The translations under genes and the position numbers were made by a program. The notes under the pieces are model-generated. The model was not told the origin of the DNA. It searched no databases and saw only the letters and a program-made list of their open reading frames with translations. Shown here piece by piece: positions 16,241 to 24,739 of a stretch of DNA of 64,000 nt (within the stretch, counting starts at the first letter, position 1; each line of letters opens with the position of its first letter). Source of the DNA: Microterricola viridarii (lineage in GTDB: Bacteria; Actinomycetota; Actinomycetes; Actinomycetales; Microbacteriaceae); the NCBI RefSeq assembly GCF_001542775.1, contig NZ_CP014145.1:1488001-1552000 (forward strand), read 5' to 3'.

Positions 16241-17280
16241 GCCGTGCCCTCCATTCCCTCGTCGCCGCGCATGGCGGTGGGCTCCAGCCCACTCAGCCCG
16301 CCCGGCCCTGCAGTGAGCGTGCCGCCGGGCACGACGGATGTCTCGGCGACGGTTCCCGGCGACTGGTCGGCCGCGCGGCGACCGCGCAGGCGCGGGTCGG
16401 CGAGGTCGTTCAGGCTCTCACCGACCAGGGTGATGCCGAGCACGACGAGCACGATGGCCAGGCCGGGGAACAGCGCCGTCCACCAGATGCCGCTCGTCAC
16501 GTCCGAGAGCGACTTGTTCAGGTCGTAGCCCCATTCCGCCGCCGAGGTCGGCTCGATGCCGAAGCCGAGGAAGCCGAGGCCGGCCAGGGTGAGGATCGCC
16601 TCGGAGGAGTTCAGCGTGAAGATCAGCGGCAGCGTGCGTGTCGCGTTCCGCAGCACGTGCCGGAACATGATGCGTGAGCTGGACGCTCCGAGCACCTTGG
16701 CGGATTCCACGTAGGCCTCTGACTTGATGCGCACGGTCTCGGCCCGGATGACGCGGAAGTACTGCGGGATGAACACGACCGTGATGGAGATGGCCGCGGC
16801 CAGCACGCCGCCGACCAGGTTGGACTCGCCACCGGAGATGACGATCGACATGACGATCGCGAGCAGCAGCGACGGGAACGCGTAGATGGCGTCGCACACG
16901 ACCACGAGCATCCGGTCGAGCCAGCCGCCGAAGTAGCCGGAAACGAGGCCGAGCAGCACGCCGGCGAAGATCGACAGCAACACCGCGACCACGATGACGA
17001 AGATCGCCGTCTGTGCGCCCCAGATCACCCGGGAGAGCACGTCGTAGCCACCGACGGTGGTGCCGAGTGGGTGGGCGGATGACGGCGGCTGCTGTGCCCC
17101 GAACGCGACCCCGTCAGCGCGCAGCTGGCCGAACCCGTAGGGCGCGAGCCACGGGGCGAGTAGGGCGGTCAGCAGGAAGATGCCGGTGATGACGAGGCCG
17201 GCCACGAGCATGCCGCGCTGCAGCCCGACACTCTGCCGGAGCTGGTGGATGACCGGCAGCCGGCCCCAGAACTCGCGCAT
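16237..17280 (-). CDS. peptide ABC transporter permease (DppC-like)
   Basis: A 347-residue inner-membrane subunit. An N-terminal helix (residues about 25-47) is followed by a large loop and five more helices. The permease EAA loop reads EAYVESAKVLGASSSRIMFRHVLRN near residue 190, the site that docks to the ATPase. The tail, rich in Gly, Pro and Thr, extends about 40 residues beyond the usual end. It lies between the second permease and the fused ATPase, one base from the former. Confidence 0.92.
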   Translation of the reverse strand: MREFWGRLPVIHQLRQSVGLQRGMLVAGLVITGIFLLTALLAPWLAPYGFGQLRADGVAFGAQQPPSSAHPLGTTVGGYDVLSRVIWGAQTAIFVIVVAVLLSIFAGVLLGLVSGYFGGWLDRMLVVVCDAIYAFPSLLLAIVMSIVISGGESNLVGGVLAAAISITVVFIPQYFRVIRAETVRIKSEAYVESAKVLGASSSRIMFRHVLRNATRTLPLIFTLNSSEAILTLAGLGFLGFGIEPTSAAEWGYDLNKSLSDVTSGIWWTALFPGLAIVLVVLGITLVGESLNDLADPRLRGRRAADQSPGTVAETSVVPGGTLTAGPGGLSGLEPTAMRGDEGMEGTA

Positions 17281-17281
17281 C

Positions 17282-18382
17282 TCAGTACCTCACTCGCGGG
17301 TCGATCAGCGCGGCGATGACGTCGACGATGAAGTTGGTGATCGCGACGATCACGGCCAACAGCACGACGATGCCCTGCACCGCCACGAAGTCGCGCGCCT
17401 GTAGGAACTGGGTGAGCATGAAGCCGAGGCCCTTCCACTCGAAGGTCTTCTCGGTGAGCACCGCGCCGGCCAGCAGCAGGGCGATCTGCAGGCCGATGAC
17501 GGTGATGATGGGGATGAGCGCAGGCCGGTAGGCGTGCTTGCGCACGAGGCGCAACTCGCTGACGCCGCGCGATCTGGCCGCGTCGACGTACTCGGAGGAG
17601 AGCGTGCCGATGACGTTGGTGCGCACGAGGCGCAGGAAGATGCCGGCGGTGAGCAGGCCGAGTGCGAGGCCGGGCAGCACGGCATGCTGGAGCACGTCGC
17701 CCAGCACGGCCGGGTCGCCCGTCATGATGGCGTCGATCGTGTAGAAACCGGTCTTGTTCGGCAGCAACTGCATCTGCAGCTCTGCGCCGGTGGAGGCGCG
17801 GCCGGCCACAGGCAGCCAGCCCAGCCAGACCGAGAACACCAGCTTGAGCATGAGCCCAGCAAAGAAGACGGGGATCGCGTACCAGAGGATCGCGGCGACG
17901 CGGAAGGTGGCATCCGGGGCCTTGTCGCGGAAGTAGGCGGCGACCATGCCGAGCGGGATACCGACGACGAATGCCACGAGCAACGCGTAGAACGCGAGTT
18001 CGGCTGTGGCGGCTCCGTACTGGAGCAGGATGTCGATCACCGGCCGATTGCTGCTGACGGTCGTGCCGAAGTCGCCAGTGAAGATCTGGCCGAGGTACTC
18101 GAAGTACTGCACGATGAGCGGCCGGTCGTAGCCGGCCGCGTGGATGCGCTCGGCGAGTTGTGCCGGGCCCAACTTGCCGCCGAGCGACGCCGTGATCGGG
18201 TCACCTGTGCTGCGCATCAACACGAACACCGTGCTGACGAGGATGAAGATGGTGGGGAAGATCAGCAGGAACCTGATCACCAGGTAGCTACCGAGGCTGC
18301 CGTGGCCGCGTTCCGCCTTGGGGGCGGGTTTCGCGGGCGGCGGCCCCGACTCGGCCGGTTGCTGCAGCGTTGCCTGACTCAT
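17282..18382 (-). CDS. peptide ABC transporter permease (DppB-like)
   Basis: A 366-residue inner-membrane subunit with a charged 30-residue N-terminal tail, then the DppB start (SYLVIRFLLIFPTIFILVSTVFVLMRS) and six helices. The EAA loop reads EYVDAARSRGVSELRLVRKHAYR near residue 268. An insertion of about 40 residues (near 185-225, VAGRASTGAELQMQLLP) makes it longer than E. coli DppB; this is seen in some actinobacterial homologues. It pairs with the DppC-like permease downstream. Confidence 0.92.
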   Translation of the reverse strand: MSQATLQQPAESGPPPAKPAPKAERGHGSLGSYLVIRFLLIFPTIFILVSTVFVLMRSTGDPITASLGGKLGPAQLAERIHAAGYDRPLIVQYFEYLGQIFTGDFGTTVSSNRPVIDILLQYGAATAELAFYALLVAFVVGIPLGMVAAYFRDKAPDATFRVAAILWYAIPVFFAGLMLKLVFSVWLGWLPVAGRASTGAELQMQLLPNKTGFYTIDAIMTGDPAVLGDVLQHAVLPGLALGLLTAGIFLRLVRTNVIGTLSSEYVDAARSRGVSELRLVRKHAYRPALIPIITVIGLQIALLLAGAVLTEKTFEWKGLGFMLTQFLQARDFVAVQGIVVLLAVIVAITNFIVDVIAALIDPRVRY

Positions 18383-18468
18383 GCCTGCCTAACGGTCGGG
18401 ATGGCCACGGAGGCGACTCAGCTGCGAGTCGCCTCCGTGGTCTGCGGGAGATGTGCTCCGGCCGATTC

Positions 18469-20117
18469 CTAGTTCTTTGCGAAGACCGCGTAACGGAACT
18501 TGAACGACGGGTCGAGCGCCTGCTCGGCGCCGGTGACGTTGTTTCCGACCACGGCCACCTGGGAACCCTGCAGGATGGGCAGCGTCGACAGGTCGGCGGC
18601 CACCTTCGTCTGGATCTCCTCGATCAGCGCCGTGCGGGCCGCGTGGTCGGGGGTAACAGCCTGCTCGAGGATCAGGTTGTTGACCTCGGGGTTGTCGTAG
18701 TGGTTGGCCAGGAAGTTGTCCTTCAGGAAGAACGGCGTCAGGTAGTTGTCGGCGTCCGAGTAGTCCGGGAACCAGCCGAGCTGGTAGGCCGGGAACAGGT
18801 CGGCGACACGGTCCTTGGAGTACTGCACCCACTCGGTGGACTGCAGGTTGATCTTGAACAGCCCGGTCGACTCCAGCTGGTCCTTGATCAGGGCGTACGC
18901 GTCGCCCCAGGACGGCCCGTAACGCTCAGAGACGTACTGCAGGTCGAGCGTGACCGGGGTGGTCACCCCTGCAGCGGCCAGCGTGGCCTTGGCCTTGTCG
19001 GCATCCGGGGCGCCGTTGCCGTCTCCGTAGAGCGTCTTGAGCGGTTCGATGGCGCCGGTCAGGCCGGTCGGCACGTAGGAGTAGAGCGGGGTGTAGGTGT
19101 CTTTGAACACCTGCGTCGCGATCTCCTGGCGGTCGACGAGGTCGGCCATGGCCTGCCGCACGGCGAGGGCCTTGGCCGGGTCGGCCTCAGAGGTGGTCGC
19201 GCCGAAAGGCTGCGTGTTGAAGTTGAACACGATGTAGGAGATCTCGCCGCCGGGGCCGTCGACGACCTTGACCTTGTCGCTGTGCTTGGTGCGCAGGTCC
19301 TCGATGTCGGTGGCGGAGAGGCTGCGGAACGCCACGTCGATGTCGCCCTCCTGCACCGAGAGCTTCAGGTTCGAGGCGTCGGTGTAGTACTTGACGTTGA
19401 CGACGTCGGTTTTCGGCGCCCCCAGCAGCCCCTTGTAGTCGGGGTTGGCCTTGTAGGAGATGAGGTTGTTGAAGTCGTAGCTGACGATTGAGTACTGGCC
19501 GGCGTAGGGCTTACCCGCGATGATCTCGTCATCGGTGGTGAGCGCGTCGGCGGAGAACACCTCTTCGTCGATGATCGGCCCGGCGGGGCTGGAGAGGATC
19601 TGGGGGAAGATCTGGTCGTTGGCGAGCTTCAGCTTGAACACCACGGTGGTGTCGTCGGGCGCCGAGGTGCTGTCCAGGTTGTAGAGCAGGGATGCCGGCC
19701 CGTTGGCGTCGTTGATCTTCAGCTGGCGGTCGAAGGTGAACTTGACGTCGGAGGAGGTGAGGTCGTGGCCGTTGGCGAACTTGAGGCCCGGCTTCAGCTT
19801 GACCGTGTACTCGGTCGGGGCGGTGAACGACGCCGACTCGGCGATGTCGGGCTGCACGTCCGGGCTGCCGTAGGGGTGTTCATCAGGAACGGGTAGATCT
19901 GGTTCATCACGGCGAAGGAGCCGTTGTCGTAAGAGCCGGCAGGGTCAAGCTTGGTGACCTGCTCTGTGGTGCCGATCGTGATGGTGCCGCTGGCGCCGGG
20001 CGACGAGGTGTTGCTGCCTCCCCCGCCGGCCGAGCAGCCGACCAGCACCAGCGCGGTCGCTGTGCCCAGTGCGGCGGCGGCGAGAACGCGTTTGCCGTTC
20101 GTGGATGCGGATGTCAT
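18469..20117 (-). pseudogene. peptide-binding lipoprotein (SBP family 5), frameshifted by one base
   Basis: Reads as a family 5 extracellular solute-binding protein of about 549 residues if one base is restored. The start at ATG 20117 follows an AGGAAGAGGAGAGG site and encodes a lipoprotein signal peptide ending LVLVGC. The frame breaks in a run of four C on the minus strand (19873-19876). Reading NTPYGSPDVQPDIAE across the break needs five. Downstream the sequence is intact (LKPGLKFANGHDLTSSDVKF, LGWFPDYSDADNYLTPFF). The total of 1649 nt is one short of a multiple of three. Function is capture of peptides for the importer encoded downstream; sequencing error is the likeliest cause. Confidence 0.85.
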
Positions 20118-20316
20118 GTGCCTCTCCTCTTCCTGGTGCGGAATGATCTGCACCGAAAGTGAACAAGCCTCGTCGGTGCAGCGTGCTGCACAAGATTTAG
20201 CACAGGAACCGGCCCGGTTGGCGGGTGTGTCGCAATTCTTTACCGAGCCGAAACCATCGACGCACGGAGGGCTGGGGGCCGCGCACATTTCAGGCGCGGA
20301 AGGGACCCGGCCGCAA

Positions 20317-22203
20317 CTATTCGGCGCGGAGGGCGTTGCGCTCTGCGTCGATGGCCATCAGGGCGCGCTGCAGGGTCACGGACGTCTCGCGGTCGGCCGG
20401 GTCGTTGCGCTGCAGGCGGCCGAGCAGCTCGGCCTTGTGCCGCAACAGGTCGCGGTCGATCAACGAGATGATGATGCCGCGCACGTACACGGTGAGCTCA
20501 CGCTCGCTGCGCTCGGGGATCGGCGCGACCAGCAGCTGCTGCGCGAGCGGCACGACGCCCTCCGGCAACTCGGCCAGCACGGCGCCGGCCCAGCTGGCGG
20601 TCTCGAGCGGCTGGCCCTCGTCGAAGCGCACCAGCGCGGCGGCCATGGCGTCGCAGACGATGGCGAGCGACGGGTTCGTCACACTGCACTGCGTGGCACG
20701 GCCGAGCAGCGGCCGACCGGCCAGGGCGGGGTGCTGCAGCATCGCCATCAGGGCGTCCCGCTCCAGGCGGGTGGCCGGATCGCCGGGCAGGTCTGTGATC
20801 GAGTACGGCCTGGCATCCGCGGCGGCCTGCGCCTCGGCGGGCTCGGGCTGCCTCGTGGACGCCGCGCTCTCGCGCTGGGCGCGCCCGCTGGCCGCCGACA
20901 CGGCGCGGGTCACCTCGTGCAGCTCCATGCCGAGCAGCCGGGCCAGCTCTCGGGTGTAGCCGGGCCGGATCGCAGGGTCACGGATGTCGGCCACGATCGG
21001 GGCGCCGGCGCGCAGGGCTCCGACGCGGCCCTCGACGGTGTCGAGGTTGAACTGGGAGAGCAGCTGCTTGATCATGAACTCGAACATCGGCTTCTTCGCG
21101 TCGATGATCGCGCGCACGGCCGCGTCGCCCTTGTGCAGGCGCAAGTCGCACGGGTCCAGGCCGTCGGGCGCGACGGCGACGTAGGTCTGGGCGGAGAAGC
21201 GCTGCTCTTCGCTGAACGCGCGCATCGCGGCCTTCTGGCCTGCGGCATCCGGGTCGAAGGTGAACACGACCTCGCCGACGCCGGCTGAGTCGCCGAGCAC
21301 CCGGCGCAGCACCTTGATGTGGTCGACTCCGAAGGCGGTTCCACAGGTGGCGACGGCGGTCGTGACGCCGGCCAGGTGGCAGGCCATCACGTCGGTGTAG
21401 CCCTCGACGACGACGACCTGCCGGCTGCGCGAGATGTCACGCTTGGCCAGATCAAGCCCGTAGAGCACCTGGCTCTTGTGGTAGACCGGTGTCTCGGGGG
21501 TGTTCAGGTACTTCGGGCCCTTGTCGTCGTCGAGCAGCTTGCGCGCGCCGAAGCCGACGGTCTGGCCGGTGATGTCGCGAATCGGCCAGACGAGGCGGCC
21601 GCGGAAGCGATCGTAGACGCCGCTGGAGCCCTCACGGCTCGAGACCAGGCCGGCGATGGTGAGTTCCTCCGTGCTGAAGCCGCGGCCGCGCAGATGGTTG
21701 GTCAGCTCGTCCCAGCTCTTCGGGGCGTAGCCGATGCCGAAGCGCTCGGCCGCGAGGGCGTCGAAGCCGCGCTCACCGAGGAAGCGGCGGCCCGGGTCGG
21801 CGCCGGGGGTGCCGAGCTGCTCGGTGAAGAAGTCGGCTGCAGCCTGGTTGGCTGCGAGAAGCCGGGCACGGTTGCCGTGGTCGGTCGCAGCCCCGCCGTC
21901 TTCGTAGTGCAGTTCGAGGCCGACGCGGGCGGCGAGGCGCTCGACCGACTCGGCGAAGGTGACGTGGTCCATCTTCTGCAGGAACGAGTAGACGTCGCCA
22001 GACTCGCCGCAGCCGAAGCAGTGGTAGAAACCGACCTGCGGGCGCACGTGGAAGCTGGGGCTGCGCTCGTCGTGGAACGGGCAGAGGCCCTTCATGGAGC
22101 CCACGCCGGCGGACTTCAGGGTGACGTACTCCCCCACCACGTCGGCGATGTTTGTGCGCGCCTTGACCTCTTCAACGTCTGCTTGTCGAATTCGTCCGGC
22201 CAT
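20317..22203 (-). CDS. dnaG: DNA primase DnaG
   Basis: A 628-residue primase that makes RNA primers at the replication fork. The N-terminal CHC2 zinc ribbon is complete (CPFHDERSPSFHVRP and YHCFGCGESGDV, residues about 41-66). The TOPRIM core has VVVVEGYTDVMACHLAG with the catalytic Glu near residue 268 and FDPDAAGQKAAMRAF near 317. The C-terminal helicase-interacting domain is present. ATG 22203 is six bases after a TAGGAT -10 box, so the mRNA is probably leaderless. Confidence 0.97.
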   Translation of the reverse strand: MAGRIRQADVEEVKARTNIADVVGEYVTLKSAGVGSMKGLCPFHDERSPSFHVRPQVGFYHCFGCGESGDVYSFLQKMDHVTFAESVERLAARVGLELHYEDGGAATDHGNRARLLAANQAAADFFTEQLGTPGADPGRRFLGERGFDALAAERFGIGYAPKSWDELTNHLRGRGFSTEELTIAGLVSSREGSSGVYDRFRGRLVWPIRDITGQTVGFGARKLLDDDKGPKYLNTPETPVYHKSQVLYGLDLAKRDISRSRQVVVVEGYTDVMACHLAGVTTAVATCGTAFGVDHIKVLRRVLGDSAGVGEVVFTFDPDAAGQKAAMRAFSEEQRFSAQTYVAVAPDGLDPCDLRLHKGDAAVRAIIDAKKPMFEFMIKQLLSQFNLDTVEGRVGALRAGAPIVADIRDPAIRPGYTRELARLLGMELHEVTRAVSAASGRAQRESAASTRQPEPAEAQAAADARPYSITDLPGDPATRLERDALMAMLQHPALAGRPLLGRATQCSVTNPSLAIVCDAMAAALVRFDEGQPLETASWAGAVLAELPEGVVPLAQQLLVAPIPERSERELTVYVRGIIISLIDRDLLRHKAELLGRLQRNDPADRETSVTLQRALMAIDAERNALRAE

Positions 22204-22209
22204 TGTTCA

Positions 22210-22215
22210 ATCCTA
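22210..22215 (-). promoter_or_regulatory. -10 box TAGGAT, leaderless start of dnaG
   Basis: TAGGAT ends 6 nt before ATG 22203. The gap TGAACA carries no ribosome-binding site. Confidence 0.55.
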
Positions 22216-22278
22216 GGCGAGCGGGGGCCACTCAGAGGCCGTCTGGCGCCGCAGCGCGCCGCCCCGCCTTCCCGTGTC

Positions 22279-22367
22279 GGATCGGGAGGCAGAACGCGGA
22301 TCGGGAGGCAACTTTCGGCCGGAAGTTGCCTCCCGATCGTCCTTCGGCCTCCGAATCGGGCGGCACC
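22279..22367. repeat. palindromic intergenic repeat, copy A
   Basis: Holds a 40-nt near-perfect palindrome at 22299-22338: arms from GATCGGGAGGCAACTT to its complement around TCGGCCG, with one mismatched pair. An extra CGGGAGGC lies before it and a TTCGGCCTCC element after it. It sits between the 3' end of the DUF559 gene and the dnaG promoter. The sequence matches copy B on the other side of the DUF559 gene. Confidence 0.8.
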
Positions 22368-22378
22368 ACAGCTGCGCG

Positions 22379-23215
22379 TCAGCGCACCTCGTGCAACCCT
22401 TGGGCAATTGCGCGCAGGATGTCGGCCTCGACCTGTGCCCAGCCGAAGAGCACCTGGCGGTAGTCGACGCGCAGCACGGTGTAACCGAGCAACGTCAGCG
22501 CTCGGTCATGCGCGATATCTGCACCTCGCTGCGCGGCCGTTGAGTGGTGTGCGAATCCGTCGATCTGCAGCACGAGCCGCTCGCCGATCAGGCCGTCGAC
22601 CCGGTGCCCGGCGATGGCGACTTGCTGCCGAACCCGGATGCCGAGCGCCCCCAGTCTGGTGATCGGAATCGTCTCGATGCCGGAGTCGGAGAGGCCGGAC
22701 ATCGCCTGGCGCACGGCTCGGGCTGCGCGCGTCCTGAGCTGGAGTCGTCCGAGGTGGTGCGGCGTGACAAGCTTCGAGTTCAGGGCCGAGTCCCACACCG
22801 CGAGGGCGTTCTCGAACGGTTGACACTCGGCGACGTGCACGAGCGCGTTCTCGACGGGCTCGACGAGCGCGTGGCGGGAGAGCGCGACGGGGCCGATGCT
22901 CCAGTGCATGCGCTGACCGGGCCCGACTGCGGTGTGGCCGGAACCGTGGGCGGCGCTGAAATGCTCCTGGCCGTCGGCGAGGTGCCAGAGGCCCAGCCGT
23001 TTCACCGCGCTGAGGCAGGCGAGGCGACCGCCCAGCTCGGCCGCGGCACGCAACTCAGGCGGGGCGTCCGGGAGCGCAATCCAATCGCGGCGCACCCGCC
23101 CGATCACGGCCGCGTCGACCGCGGCGCGGATGGCGTACCGGGTGAACCCGGCGCGGAGTGCTTGCTGCGTGTGGGCGATGCCGTCGCGTGCGGCCAGCCA
23201 GTGCGTGAGGGACAT
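22379..23215 (-). CDS. DUF559 (Vsr-fold) endonuclease-domain protein
   Basis: A 278-residue protein. The N-terminal third (MSLTHWLAARDGIAHTQQAL, RYAIRAAVDAAVIGRVRRDWI) resembles the helix-turn-helix head seen in AbiEi-like proteins. The C-terminal 100 residues hold a DUF559 nuclease-like fold (VRQQVAIAGHRVDGLIGERLVLQIDG, then HDRALTLLGYTVLRVDYRQVL), related to the very-short-patch repair endonuclease fold, with the D, E/Q and lysine-poor active site typical of this group. Targets are unknown. Both flanks carry matching 40-nt palindromes. ATG 23215 is six bases after a weak CAGACT box. Confidence 0.8.
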   Translation of the reverse strand: MSLTHWLAARDGIAHTQQALRAGFTRYAIRAAVDAAVIGRVRRDWIALPDAPPELRAAAELGGRLACLSAVKRLGLWHLADGQEHFSAAHGSGHTAVGPGQRMHWSIGPVALSRHALVEPVENALVHVAECQPFENALAVWDSALNSKLVTPHHLGRLQLRTRAARAVRQAMSGLSDSGIETIPITRLGALGIRVRQQVAIAGHRVDGLIGERLVLQIDGFAHHSTAAQRGADIAHDRALTLLGYTVLRVDYRQVLFGWAQVEADILRAIAQGLHEVR

Positions 23216-23332
23216 GCGGCCAGTCTGCGCGCCGGCATCCGCACGCTTCGGGCCGGGGCGCGCCGTGTGGACAGACGCCCTCCGAGGGCCCCTTGTGCAC
23301 AAGTGCGCGAAACGGATCGGACGGCATTCGGC

Positions 23333-23404
23333 GGATCGGGAGGCGATTTCCGGCCGGAAACTGCCTCCGCATCTCCCGTCGGCCTCCCCATCTCGTGGGT
23401 GGCG
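23333..23404. repeat. palindromic intergenic repeat, copy B
   Basis: A 40-nt palindrome at 23334-23373 with 16 of 20 arm positions paired and core TTTCCGGCCGGAAA, followed by a TCGGCCTCC element. Length, core and trailing element match copy A. It lies upstream of the DUF559 gene and just after the GntR gene 3' end. Confidence 0.75.
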
Positions 23405-23411
23405 GCGGGGG

Positions 23412-23765
23412 CTAGCGGGCGGCCGCGCGCCGCACGTACTCCGCGGCGGCGTCGGCTGGTACCCCGAGCTCCCGCATCCGCTCCAGGTAGTCCCGCGCGG
23501 CCTGCCGTGCCGCCCGCTCCACGGCATCTCCCCGCTCGGCGACGAAGCTGCCGAGCCGCCCCCTGGTCTCGATCAGCCCGTCGGACTCGAGGGCGCGAAA
23601 GCTGCGCGCGACGGTGTTCGGGGCGAGCCCCAGGTCGCCGGCCAGTCGGCGCACGGTGGGCAGGCGGGTGCCCGGTGCCAGCTCGCCCGTGCTGATCGCC
23701 GCGGCGAGTTGCTCTCGCAACTGCTCGAACGGGGCGCTTGCGCCACTGGGGTCGATCTGCAGCAT
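23412..23765 (-). CDS. GntR family regulator (YtrA-like, short)
   Basis: A 117-residue DNA-binding protein. The winged helix-turn-helix fills residues about 10-80 (FEQLREQLAAAISTGELAPGTRLPTVRRLA, then NTVARSFRALESDGLIETR). Only a short helical tail follows, so there is no ligand-binding domain; this is the size of YtrA-type regulators, which usually control a linked membrane system. It shares one base with the stop of the upstream membrane-protein gene (TGATG), so it probably regulates that operon, including itself. Confidence 0.9.
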   Translation of the reverse strand: MLQIDPSGASAPFEQLREQLAAAISTGELAPGTRLPTVRRLAGDLGLAPNTVARSFRALESDGLIETRGRLGSFVAERGDAVERAARQAARDYLERMRELGVPADAAAEYVRRAAAR

Positions 23766-24658
23766 CACGAGCCGTACGGCACGGGCTCTGGCAGCTCGGT
23801 GTTGCCGCGCGCGTGCGGCCACAGCCGGCGCTCGCTGCGCCGGCTGAGCCGCAGCCCGAACAGGGCGATCGGCAGTACGCCGAGGACCGCGAAGAGCCAG
23901 TGGTTGGCCGGCGAGTACGGCAGCAGCCAGTCCAGGGCGATGACGGATGCCGCCAACCCGAGCGCCACCGGGCAGAGCCACAGCGCATGCAGCGCGATGC
24001 CGCGCAACGCGTCATCCCAGCGCAGTTCCTCCTCGCTGCCGGCCGGCTGCGGCGCCGCCAGCAGGCGGCGGCTCAGCACGACGACGACGAGCAGGGCAAC
24101 GACACAGCTGGCAGCTGCGCCGAACACCGCCGAGAGGGGCAGCACCGGCGCCCACGACGCCCCGGCACCGGAGCCGACGCCGAGCGCCGCCACCAGGGCG
24201 GCACCCAGCGCGAACACCGTCAGGCCGACCCCGCACCACACCCACGCCGGGTTCAGGTAGTCGGAGAGCCGGGGGGTCACCGCGCGCGCGACCCGGACAC
24301 CCGGTGCCGCCGGGGCGGCGAACGGGCGCACGGCCGCAACCGCCCCGCCGATCGCCATCGCCGCGAAAACCAGCAGGGGCGGCAGGTATCCGCTGGACCC
24401 GCCCGGTAGCTGTCCGCCGGTCGCGAGGAGGGCAGCGCTGCCGAGCGCCAGAGCGGTGAGCCCACCGACGGTGACACCCACGGTCTCATCGCGGAAGCGT
24501 CGGTCGATCAGGCCGATGATGCGATCGGTCACCGGGATGTCCAGCCGCAGGATCAGCGCGTCGACGTGCCCGCGGCGCCGCGCGGGACTGGACCGGTACA
24601 TCGCGATGCCGATGAGTCCGGCGGCCATGAAGCCGATCAATCCCCAGACAAACGGCAT
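23765..24658 (-). CDS. multispanning membrane protein co-encoded with the GntR regulator
   Basis: A 297-residue protein with about seven hydrophobic helices and no domain I can name. It begins MPFVWGLIGFMAAGLIGIAMY, has a soluble Arg-rich stretch at residues about 22-58 (RRGHVDALILRLDIPVTDRI), then paired helices. DUF1648-like or similar membrane partners are common beside YtrA-type GntR genes, but no motif here proves this. GGAGGG precedes ATG 24658. The gene is first in a two-gene operon with the GntR regulator. Confidence 0.75.
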   Translation of the reverse strand: MPFVWGLIGFMAAGLIGIAMYRSSPARRRGHVDALILRLDIPVTDRIIGLIDRRFRDETVGVTVGGLTALALGSAALLATGGQLPGGSSGYLPPLLVFAAMAIGGAVAAVRPFAAPAAPGVRVARAVTPRLSDYLNPAWVWCGVGLTVFALGAALVAALGVGSGAGASWAPVLPLSAVFGAAASCVVALLVVVVLSRRLLAAPQPAGSEEELRWDDALRGIALHALWLCPVALGLAASVIALDWLLPYSPANHWLFAVLGVLPIALFGLRLSRRSERRLWPHARGNTELPEPVPYGS

Positions 24659-24727
24659 CCCGGCCCTCCGATTATGTGTCAAGTTTGTACCAAGGTAGTT
24701 CCTGGCGCGCACCGGCGCAAGCATCCC

Positions 24728-24733
24728 TAGACT
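24728..24733 (+). promoter_or_regulatory. -10 box TAGACT, leaderless start of the amidohydrolase
   Basis: TAGACT ends 6 nt before ATG 24740, with no Shine-Dalgarno sequence in the gap GACCGC. Confidence 0.55.
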
Positions 24734-24739
24734 GACCGC

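Noticed and set aside
24659..24739. Possible GntR operator around TTGTACCAA
   Set aside because: No clean inverted repeat could be drawn, and the TTGACA and CATAAT words there abut with no promoter spacing.
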